From positions 62,001 to 126,000 of the forward strand of contig JAIELF010000019.1 in the NCBI GenBank assembly GCA_019753235.1: a stretch of DNA of 64,000 bases, in the 5' to 3' direction. Position numbers and translations under genes: made by a program. The notes below the pieces were generated by a model, which searched no databases, was not told the origin of the DNA, and saw nothing but the letters and a program-made list of their open reading frames with translations. Numbering within the stretch: position 1 is the stretch's first letter; each line of letters starts with the position of its first letter. Source of the DNA: a bacterium (lineage in GTDB: Bacteria > Planctomycetota > Planctomycetia > Kolteriales > Kolteriaceae). Positions 27,436 through 34,396 of this stretch are shown piece after piece.

Positions 27436-29184
27436 CTAACGGAGTCCCAGCTCTCGAAGTTGTTTCGGCTCGACTTCGGCGGGGGAGCCCATCATGAGGT
27501 CTTGGCCTCGCTGTGTTTTGGGAAACGCCATGGTTTCGCGAATGCTGTCGACGCCTGCAAATTCCATGACGCATCGATCGATTCCGATCGCCATCCCGCC
27601 GTGCGGCGGCGCTCCATAACGAAGGGCTTCGAGGAAGAAGCCAAACCGCTTCTCTTGCTCTTCTTTGTTCATGCCGATCAGCTCGAAAATCTTCATCTGC
27701 TTTTCATGCTGATGAAGTCGAATCGAACCCGAAACGAGTTCTTCGCCGTTAAGGACTAAATCGTAAGCTTGCGCGCGAGCAGCAGCAGGATCTGTTTCCA
27801 ACAGAGGCCAATCTTCCTCCAGTGGCGCGGTGAAAGGATGGTGCATCGCGATGAAACGACGCTCCGTCTCGTCCCATTCAAACATCGGAAACTTTATCAC
27901 CCACAGAAACCGGAGCTCGGCCGGGTCGTAGAGTTTTAAGTCCTCGCCGAGCTTGTTCCGCAGAGCGTTCAAAGGGGCATGCGTTTTCTCGCGGGCGTCC
28001 GCGACGAAAAAGAGAACGTCCCCTGCCTCGGCCTGGAGTTGATTTCGAAGCTCCGCTTGCTGAGCATCGGAGAAGAATTTCGCGATCGGCGACTGAAGCT
28101 TGTCCGCTTCGACCTTCATCCAGGCGAGCCCTTTGGCCCCCTGCTCTTGAACGAACGCCGTCAGTTGGTCGAGATCTTTTCGGCTAAACTTCTCGGCCGC
28201 TCCCTTGGCATTGATGCCTCGGACGCAACCGGCACTTTTGAAGACGGAGAACTCGGTCTCGTGGGCGAGCTTGGTGATGTCGACCAGCTCGAGCCCGAAC
28301 CGGGTGTCGGGCTTGTCGACGCCGTAGCGTTCCATGGCGTCATCGTAGTCGAGCCTCGGAAAGGGGCCGACCAGATTCTTCCCCATCACTTTGTTCGCCA
28401 GATGAAGAGTCATCCCCTCCACGACACTCAGCACGCCGTCCATGTCGACGAATGCCATCTCCAGATCGAGCTGAGAGAATTCCGGCTGGCGATTGGCACG
28501 AAGATCTTCGTCACGAAAACAACGGGCAAGCTGGTAGTACTTGTCATACCCGGCCACCATGAGAATTTGCTTGAGCAACTGCGGCGATTGCGGCAGCGCG
28601 TACCAAGAACCGGGATGCATTCGGCTAGGGACGAGGAAATCTCTTGCCCCTTCGGGGGTGCTGCGAGAAAGAATTGGCGTTTCGATCTCCAGGAATCCCT
28701 CGCTGTTGAGGTACTCGCGCATCGCGGTCACAATCTGATGGCGCAGCATCAATATCCGCTGCATCTTTGGCCGGCGAAGATCGAGAAAGCGGTATCGGAG
28801 CCGAATGTCTTCGCTGGCGGGCTCTTCTTCGGTCCCAATTTCGAACGGAGGGACTTCACTTCGATTGAGGATGATCAGCCCACGGGCTTTGATCTCAATG
28901 TCGCCGGTGGGGATCTTTGGGTTGCGTGCTTCGCCCCGGTCGCTGACGATGCCGGTCGCAGAGACGACATGCTCGGCTCGCAAGCTTCGGGCGAGCTCGT
29001 GCATGGTGGGGTCGAACTTGGGATCGAAAACGATTTGAGTCTTCCCATACCGATCGCGTAGATCGATGAAGACCAAGCCGCCGTGGTCGCGATAGTTCTG
29101 TACCCAACCGTTAAGCGTCACCGTGCTGTCCGCGTGTTCCAGCCGAAGCTCACCGCAGGTATGAGTTCGTTTCCAGGATGCCAT
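27436..29184 (-). CDS. aspS: Aspartyl-tRNA synthetase
   Basis: Class II synthetase of 582 residues. The N-terminal OB-fold anticodon domain has LNGWVQNYRDHGGLVFIDLR split here as LNGWVQNYRDHGG and LVFIDLRDRYG (about 24-47). The catalytic core has YALPQSPQLLKQ, the class II motif 2 in ARCFRDEDLRANRQPEFSQLD and motif 3 in GIDRCVMEFAGVDSIRE, with a bacterial insertion domain (about 290-410). His34 in RDHGG occupies the place of His31 in Pseudomonas AspRS, a residue linked to non-discriminating enzymes that also charge tRNA-Asn. Whether gatCAB exists in this genome cannot be seen here. AAGGGGGGG precedes the ATG. Confidence 0.96.
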   Translation of the reverse strand: MASWKRTHTCGELRLEHADSTVTLNGWVQNYRDHGGLVFIDLRDRYGKTQIVFDPKFDPTMHELARSLRAEHVVSATGIVSDRGEARNPKIPTGDIEIKARGLIILNRSEVPPFEIGTEEEPASEDIRLRYRFLDLRRPKMQRILMLRHQIVTAMREYLNSEGFLEIETPILSRSTPEGARDFLVPSRMHPGSWYALPQSPQLLKQILMVAGYDKYYQLARCFRDEDLRANRQPEFSQLDLEMAFVDMDGVLSVVEGMTLHLANKVMGKNLVGPFPRLDYDDAMERYGVDKPDTRFGLELVDITKLAHETEFSVFKSAGCVRGINAKGAAEKFSRKDLDQLTAFVQEQGAKGLAWMKVEADKLQSPIAKFFSDAQQAELRNQLQAEAGDVLFFVADAREKTHAPLNALRNKLGEDLKLYDPAELRFLWVIKFPMFEWDETERRFIAMHHPFTAPLEEDWPLLETDPAAARAQAYDLVLNGEELVSGSIRLHQHEKQMKIFELIGMNKEEQEKRFGFFLEALRYGAPPHGGMAIGIDRCVMEFAGVDSIRETMAFPKTQRGQDLMMGSPAEVEPKQLRELGLR

Positions 29185-29757
29185 CGCCCCCCCTTGTTTC
29201 GTTCGGGCTCATGCCGCCCTCGGCCCGCAAGAAAGCCCCCCCCTGACCAAGCCACGTCAAAGGGTAAGCAGGAACGGGGTGGTGCCCCGGTATGGGCAAC
29301 TCCCTTTGCGGAACCTAACCGAATCGGCCGTTCGTTTGCGTGTTGTATAGAGCCCCTCGGGGCCGGCCTAGCGACCTGCGGGGCAGGCGAAGGGGTCGAT
29401 GGAAAGGTCGCGAGGCAGTCGCGGAAGGTTCATCAAGAAAAAAGGACGCCCGGGCAGCTCTCGAGAAGCCACCCGGGTCCAAGGTTGCTTGGTAGAGATT
29501 CCCCTGCTCTCTTCCGCCTCCCTGGCGACTTTCCCTCGAGTAGCCGAGTTGTGATTGCGCTCGGATCGAAGCAAAGACCCGTGCCGTTGTGAGTTTCCTC
29601 ACCCATCCCATTCGGAGCGAAACGTTTAGGCTCCGCTGAAAACTATCTCACCCCAGCATGACCGTCAAACTCGTTACAATCGATACCGGCTTATTTCTCT
29701 ATCCGGTCGAAATAGGAGCGTACAAATCGCGTCCGCGGAACGCATCCGGTCGGGTGA
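29185..29757. other. Spacer between aspS and the DUF1573 gene, no gene seen
   Basis: The 573 bases hold no supported gene. A weak inverted repeat ACCGG/CCGGT with a 13-base loop (29685-29707) lies 51 bases after the DUF1573 stop and could be its terminator. The aspS promoter should also be here. No RNA gene was recognised. Confidence 0.45.
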
Positions 29758-30729
29758 TCACTTCTGAATATCGAGGCTGACCACTCGTTCGCCGTTGAGA
29801 TCGGTCACGATATCGACGTGCCGAGGAATCTCTTCTCCCTTGGCGGGCATCGTCAACGTGAGAGTCACTAACTGGACGGTTTTCGCTTGATCGTCACTCC
29901 GATACTCGAGCAATCCGTCGGCATTGTCGACGCGTACAACTTTGAATGGATTGGGGGCCTTGATCATGACCTTCCGTTCGATCGTCTGCCCAGGAGTCAT
30001 CGTCCCCAGACGAATCGACGCCGGCGAGACGACGACATCGGCCTCAATCTGAGCCTTCGCCTTGACCACAATGATCGGAGTGGAGGGGTCATTGGTGTGA
30101 ACGCGAATGGTATCTTCAAGCGTGCCCGCTGGCGCCGTGGGCAGCAACTTGATATCGAGCTCGTAGCGAACCTTTCCCTGCTCGCGAGCGACTTCATGCA
30201 CTTCGGTGGTGAAGTGTGGATTGCCGAAATCGAGGTCTTTGACCTGCCAATCGACCGGCCCGGAGTAATCGAGATTCAAACGCTTGCGAGAATCGCTCCC
30301 TTGCGACAGGATTCCAAAATCGATCTCCGTCGCTTCGGTGCCGAGCTTGCCTAGGCTGACGCAGCTTACCCGCAGGGTGACTTCCGATCGCCAGGGCCGA
30401 TCGAAAAGGACGTAGATCGTCACCGCTTTGGAACCCTGGAAGCCCGCCGTGTCCATGGTTGCCGTCAGCACGGTCGATTCGCCGGCCGGGATTCGGCCAC
30501 TGGCGGCAACCGCCGTCGTGCATGAACAAGAAACCCGGATGGACTTGATGCGAACTTCCCGAGTTCCGGTATTGGAAATTACGAATTCATGGGAGGGCTT
30601 TTCTCCCCGCTCGACGCTGCCGAAGTCGAAACTTCGCGCGGAAAACATTTCATTGGCCCAGCTTGCCGCCTGACCGGTAACCGGAACCACGACGGCCATC
30701 AACAGCGCCAGCACGCTCGATCGAATCAT
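29758..30729 (-). CDS. Exported DUF1573-domain protein
   Basis: From the ATG at 30729 the protein has 323 residues and a signal peptide (MIRSSVLALLMAVVVPVTGQA). GGGAGGAG lies just upstream, so this start is well supported. The DUF1573 domain follows at once (SFDFGSVERGEKPSHEFVIS, then VRIKSIRVSCSCTTAV with its vicinal Cys pair and IPAGESTVLTATMDT). A second, more divergent immunoglobulin-like region contains IRLGTMTPGQTIERKVMIK. DUF1573 proteins are common and exported in planctomycetes, where their role is not established; they resemble ASH/MSP-type immunoglobulin folds. Confidence 0.85.
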   Translation of the reverse strand: MIRSSVLALLMAVVVPVTGQAASWANEMFSARSFDFGSVERGEKPSHEFVISNTGTREVRIKSIRVSCSCTTAVAASGRIPAGESTVLTATMDTAGFQGSKAVTIYVLFDRPWRSEVTLRVSCVSLGKLGTEATEIDFGILSQGSDSRKRLNLDYSGPVDWQVKDLDFGNPHFTTEVHEVAREQGKVRYELDIKLLPTAPAGTLEDTIRVHTNDPSTPIIVVKAKAQIEADVVVSPASIRLGTMTPGQTIERKVMIKAPNPFKVVRVDNADGLLEYRSDDQAKTVQLVTLTLTMPAKGEEIPRHVDIVTDLNGERVVSLDIQK

Positions 30730-31120
30730 CGAGTGCTCCTCCCTCTGTCTCCGCGAAATCAGCGGTACGAACGAACTCCTGCGATGAGGAATCCGATTCC
30801 CGGCCAGTCGCGGTCGACGTCTCTTTTTCGCATGGGCTTCGTGGCGGGGTTTCAATCAAGGGGTGTCAATCAAGCGCGGGGATCCACCGTGCACGATGCT
30901 TGGATCTACTATCGGAGCATTGGCGGCTGACGGATGACAGGATACACTGCCCGAAGACGTCGAAAGCTTTACACAGTCCGGGAAATCGCCAAAGCCCGCA
31001 TCTTGTGAAAAGTTTGTCTGATCTGACGACCCTATCCCCCCCTGTGGGTGAGTGGGGCCAGCCGCGAGCAGGCCCGTCGACAAGCGTGAAATTCTAGGAC
31101 CAGAGGGTGCCCCGAAGACG
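30730..31120. other. Divergent intergenic region, no gene seen
   Basis: Separates the DUF1573 gene from the sugar isomerase gene. Apart from the strong ribosome binding site of the DUF1573 gene, no promoter, repeat or RNA was recognised. Confidence 0.45.
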
Positions 31121-31969
31121 ATGACGATTCAACCTTTCGAAATTGGTGTTTGCAGTTGGTCCTTGCAAGTCAAGTCCGTTCCAGAACTTGAAGCGTTTTG
31201 CCGGGAACTCCACCTCGATGTCGTACAGATCGCGTGCGGCGACCCGCACCATGCATCTTGGGAAGAGGGGGAAGATATGCCGGCGGCGGCCCGGAAGTCG
31301 GGTTTGCGGATGTCGGCGGCGATGCTCGGCTTTCCCGGCGAGGATTACACGACGCCCGCCACCATTCAGAAAACGGGAGGGCTCGGCGACCCGGCCCTTC
31401 GGCCCGAGCGGATCGAGCGGGTTCGGTGGGGAGTCGAGCGAACCATTCAGCTCGGCCTGACGGATCTCTGTTTTCATGCTGGCTTTATTCCGCCAGTAGG
31501 GGCCCCCGAGCGATCGGCGTTCCTCGAAACGCTTGCCCAGGCGGCAAGCATCGCGCAGGTGAAAGGAGTCCACATCTGCTTTGAAACCGGTCAAGAGCCG
31601 GCCGAACTGCTCAAAAGAACGCTTGAGGAGATCAAGGCGCCGAACATTCACGTCAATTTTGATCCCGCCAATATGCTGCTGTACGACATGGGTGATCCCA
31701 TCAAAGCGGTCGAATTGCTTGCGCCTTTCATCCGCAGCGTCCATGTCAAGGATGCGAAACGGCCGCGGATTAAAGGGGAATGGGGCGAAGAAGTTCCCTT
31801 GGGGCAAGGGCAGGCGAACATCCCGATGTTTGTGAGAAAATTGAAAGAGATCGGCTTTGCCGGCCCGCTGGTGATCGAGCGAGAAGCAGGTGATCAGAAG
31901 GGGCGACTTCGCGATGTGGCCCACGGAGTCCGGTATTTGAAGGAAGTTCTTTCCGGCATCGGGTCATGA
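31121..31969 (+). CDS. Sugar phosphate isomerase/epimerase-like TIM barrel protein
   Basis: The 282-residue protein belongs to the xylose-isomerase-like TIM barrel group. Metal-binding positions are visible as CFETGQ (Glu), NFDPANM (Asp), SVHVKDA (His) and LVIEREAG (Glu). Start at MTIQPFEIGVCSWSLQ; the frame extends upstream without similarity. There is no signal peptide. It converges with the DUF1080 gene 13 bases away. In planctomycetes and Bacteroidota such isomerases often occur with Gfo/Idh/MocA oxidoreductases and DUF1080 hydrolases in 3-keto-sugar catabolism, but the exact substrate is not visible. Confidence 0.85.
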   Translation: MTIQPFEIGVCSWSLQVKSVPELEAFCRELHLDVVQIACGDPHHASWEEGEDMPAAARKSGLRMSAAMLGFPGEDYTTPATIQKTGGLGDPALRPERIERVRWGVERTIQLGLTDLCFHAGFIPPVGAPERSAFLETLAQAASIAQVKGVHICFETGQEPAELLKRTLEEIKAPNIHVNFDPANMLLYDMGDPIKAVELLAPFIRSVHVKDAKRPRIKGEWGEEVPLGQGQANIPMFVRKLKEIGFAGPLVIEREAGDQKGRLRDVAHGVRYLKEVLSGIGS

Positions 31970-31982
31970 ACCCGCGGAGCGT

Positions 31983-32612
31983 TTAGGGGAGCTTCTTCAC
32001 GCGGATGTTTTTGAATTCGACCAGCGTCCCGTGTCCTAGAAAGCCAATATGCCCGCTGGTTCGCTTAAGGCCGGGATGCTTTTTGAGGGTTGCCTCATCG
32101 GTCACCGTAGCGATGTCGCCATCGGTGATGACGTTACCATTGAGCGTCACCTTCACTTTGCTCTCGTCGCAAGCGATCTCCATCGCGTTCCATTCACCGG
32201 TCGGCTTCAGCGAACCCTTTTTCGCCGCGAACACATCGTACACAGATCCGCAATACTGCGCGGGCCTAAGGGCGAGGTATTGAATCGCGGGATCGTCGAG
32301 AACCTGAACCTCCATCGCGACGTAGGCAGCGTCTCCTTCGAGCGGGGCACGAATCCCGACGCCGTTATTCCCGCCGGGGCTCAGCTTGAAATCGAAGCGA
32401 AAGACGAAGTTCGCGTACTCATCGTTCGTGAAACAGTTGCCGCCACCATCGGCTGGGCAGATAAGGACGCCCTCTTTGGGAACATAGCCTGGACCGACCG
32501 GATGAACGACATTCCAGCCGTCGAGCGTCTTACCGTCGAAGAGAGAAACGAAACCCTCTTCACCGGTGTCGCCCGCCAGAAACAAGCAGACAGCCCAAAG
32601 AGAAACGATCAT
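31983..32612 (-). CDS. DUF1080 (3-keto-disaccharide hydrolase-like) exported protein
   Basis: The 209-residue protein is a jelly-roll lectin-like fold of the DUF1080 family. A short signal peptide (MIVSLWAVCLFLAGD) is followed by FVSLFDGKTLDGWNVV, YANFVFRFDFKLSPGGNNGVGIR, and GEWNAMEIACDESKVKVTLNG, all hallmark segments; the end HIGFLGHGTLVEFKNIRVKKL is also typical. Some family members hydrolyse 3-keto-disaccharides or glycosides. It faces the sugar isomerase gene. Export to the periplasm or surface is inferred from the signal peptide. Confidence 0.88.
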   Translation of the reverse strand: MIVSLWAVCLFLAGDTGEEGFVSLFDGKTLDGWNVVHPVGPGYVPKEGVLICPADGGGNCFTNDEYANFVFRFDFKLSPGGNNGVGIRAPLEGDAAYVAMEVQVLDDPAIQYLALRPAQYCGSVYDVFAAKKGSLKPTGEWNAMEIACDESKVKVTLNGNVITDGDIATVTDEATLKKHPGLKRTSGHIGFLGHGTLVEFKNIRVKKLP

Positions 32613-32695
32613 CGCAACGGTCTCCTATCGGCAAGCATCGGCAAGAACAAAAAACACGACAGTGATCTCCCGTAAGAGGGGATCTCTGCCGATAA

Positions 32696-32723
32696 GGCCG
32701 AGGGACACCCGCGTCTCTCGGCC
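32696..32723 (-). terminator. Hairpin terminator after the SCP2 gene
   Basis: 10-bp arms (32696-32705 and 32714-32723) with one mismatch enclose an 8-base loop, 35 bases after the SCP2 stop on the minus strand; CCTTAT follows the stem. It separates the SCP2 gene from the DUF1080 gene. Confidence 0.55.
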
Positions 32724-32757
32724 AAGAGCCGACTCGGGAACGAAAAGGACGTACGAG

Positions 32758-33087
32758 CTACTTCTGCGGGAAGAGGGTCTGCATCTTCATGGCTAGGCCC
32801 ATGTCACCGCTGATCTTGAGCTTGCCCGACATGTAGGCCATCGTCGGATTGAGTTGCCCGTTGGTCATGGCAATGAAATCCGTCGACGACATGTTGATCG
32901 TGATGTTGGGGCTATCATGCGTCCCTTCGCCGGTGCTCAGGCCGCCATCCTTGATCTCTAGAAAATGGGTCGACGGTTCTCCACCCGACAAGTTGACCTG
33001 GTAGACCGCGCTCAAGCCGCTGGCGGCTGACGCGTTGAATCGACCCTTCATTGCCTCGACGGCTTCCGCCACATTGCTCGCTGCCAT
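32758..33087 (-). CDS. SCP2 sterol-binding domain protein
   Basis: The 109-residue protein is a stand-alone SCP2 domain: AVYQVNLSGGEPSTHFLEIK, then SPNITINMSSTDFIAMTNGQ and NPTMAYMSGKLKISGDMGLAM. The family forms a hydrophobic tunnel that binds lipids. The start at 33087 (MAASNVAEAVEAM) has GGGAG just upstream; seven more residues are open before it. Planctomycetes include sterol and hopanoid producers, but no lipid pathway gene adjoins it. It is monocistronic by the flanking hairpin. Confidence 0.88.
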   Translation of the reverse strand: MAASNVAEAVEAMKGRFNASAASGLSAVYQVNLSGGEPSTHFLEIKDGGLSTGEGTHDSPNITINMSSTDFIAMTNGQLNPTMAYMSGKLKISGDMGLAMKMQTLFPQK

Positions 33088-33255
33088 AACTCCCTTTCCC
33101 CCAAACACAAGCTGACGCTGATATCAACGAGTTTCCGCCGATGGAACAAACCTCGGCACGCCTTTATCCTTAGAACTCTCTGCGAGGGGCGGCATGGTGA
33201 AAAACAACGCCCTCGCGGGAAATTTCACCTCTTTCCCAGCCGGTGCGAAACGCCC

Positions 33256-33516
33256 CTAGCCACCCTCGCTCGGCGGAAGCGTCTGCCCGGGGCGCCTGCC
33301 GAGGATGGGCCGTTCCGTCGAAACGATACCTTTGCGAATGGCGGAGTTGACGTTGTAAACCTCGATATCGTTGGTCAGATAAATCTCGCCCGTGGCAATC
33401 CGAGGGTGTCCCTGTTGATTCTCCTCTTTGAGAAAACAGTACAGCGTTCGGCCGTCGTCAGGCTTGATCTGAACCCGCCAGCCCGGTTCGATGACATAGA
33501 GTCGACGCTCTTCCAT
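33256..33516 (-). CDS. Hypothetical protein, 86 residues
   Basis: No family was recognised. From MEERRLYVIEPGWRVQIKP the sequence looks like a small beta-rich protein (LYCFLKEENQQGHPRI, GEIYLTNDIEVYNVNSA) ending in a Pro-rich tail. GAGGG precedes the ATG; the frame continues 34 codons upstream without a better start. It is soluble and lacks a signal peptide. It diverges from the DtxR/MntR gene, with 170 bases between the starts. Confidence 0.6.
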   Translation of the reverse strand: MEERRLYVIEPGWRVQIKPDDGRTLYCFLKEENQQGHPRIATGEIYLTNDIEVYNVNSAIRKGIVSTERPILGRRPGQTLPPSEGG

Positions 33517-33686
33517 GGTTGGCCCTCTTATCCTCCGACCTTCTTTGGCAATCGATCGGTCAGACCGCGTCCCTGTTTGCCCGACAAGCCTGACTCGAAT
33601 CCATCCCATATGGTACAACGAGATAGGATCGCAGTCGGATCGATTTCGAGGGTAGCCTACTCGAAGCCAGTCGGCAAAGGAACCCC

Positions 33687-34355
33687 ATGGCCATGGTGAC
33701 CCTGACGGTCGAGAACTACGTGAAGGCGATCTATCAACTCTGCACCGAGTCGCAGTCTGCCAGCGCCTCGACAGGCGCGGTCGCGAAAAGACTGGGGGTC
33801 TCGCCGGGCACCGTCACCAGTATGCTCCGAACGTTGGCCGAGTCGGGTTTAGCCAACTATCAGGCTTACGAGGGGGTTCACCTTTCAGAGGCGGGCAAAA
33901 GACTCGCCCTTCGCGTGCTCCGTCGGCACCGCCTGGTCGAGCTTTTTCTCGTCCAGACCCTTGGGCTGACCTGGGATGAAGTTCACGAAGAGGCCGAGCA
34001 TCTCGAACATGCCGTCAGCGAGTCACTGGTCGACCGGATGGATGCCTTTTTGAAGTATCCCGATCGCGACCCGCATGGCGACCCGATTCCTCGGTCGGAC
34101 GGTTCGTTTCCCGCCGCGGTTGGCTCCGAACCACTCACGTCGTGCGAGCCAGCCAGTCAATTCGTTTTGGAAAGGGTGATCGAACAGTCGCCCGAGTTTC
34201 TGCGATACCTCCGGGAATCGGGCCTCTCGATCGGGACGTCGGCGCATGTCGTCGAGAATCATCCGCAAGCGGGAGCCATCGTCGTCCAGACGCCTCAGGG
34301 GAAATTCACCCTGGGGCGAGAACTCGCGGACAAACTTCTAGTTCGCAAACGCTGA
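33687..34355 (+). CDS. DtxR/MntR-family metal-dependent transcriptional regulator
   Basis: The 222-residue protein has an N-terminal winged helix (ENYVKAIYQLCTES, TGAVAKRLGVSPGTVTSMLRTL, SGLANYQAYEGVHLSEAGKR) and a dimerisation/metal domain (HRLVELFLVQTLGLTWDEVHEEAEHLEHAVSE across about 88-119) carrying His, Glu and further metal-ligand candidates (DPHGDPIP). An FeoA/SH3-like C-terminal domain follows (about 150-220). Such proteins repress metal uptake or other genes when bound to Mn2+ or Fe2+. The ATG has AAGGA upstream. Its target genes are not evident nearby; it faces the RND transporter gene. Confidence 0.9.
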   Translation: MAMVTLTVENYVKAIYQLCTESQSASASTGAVAKRLGVSPGTVTSMLRTLAESGLANYQAYEGVHLSEAGKRLALRVLRRHRLVELFLVQTLGLTWDEVHEEAEHLEHAVSESLVDRMDAFLKYPDRDPHGDPIPRSDGSFPAAVGSEPLTSCEPASQFVLERVIEQSPEFLRYLRESGLSIGTSAHVVENHPQAGAIVVQTPQGKFTLGRELADKLLVRKR

Positions 34356-34396
34356 ATCCGACTCGCTCGATACAAGCCCCGCGGATGGAGCATCGG

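Noticed and set aside
27979..29061. Long plus-strand open frame (360 codons) opposite aspS
   Set aside because: It is antisense to a clear aspS gene, with Arg/Asp/Gly-rich translation and no family signal; such shadows are expected from the codon bias.
33181..33220. GCGAGGG/CCCTCGC inverted repeat between the SCP2 and 86-residue genes
   Set aside because: Seven-base arms with a loop of over 20 bases are likely by chance in this GC-rich sequence.
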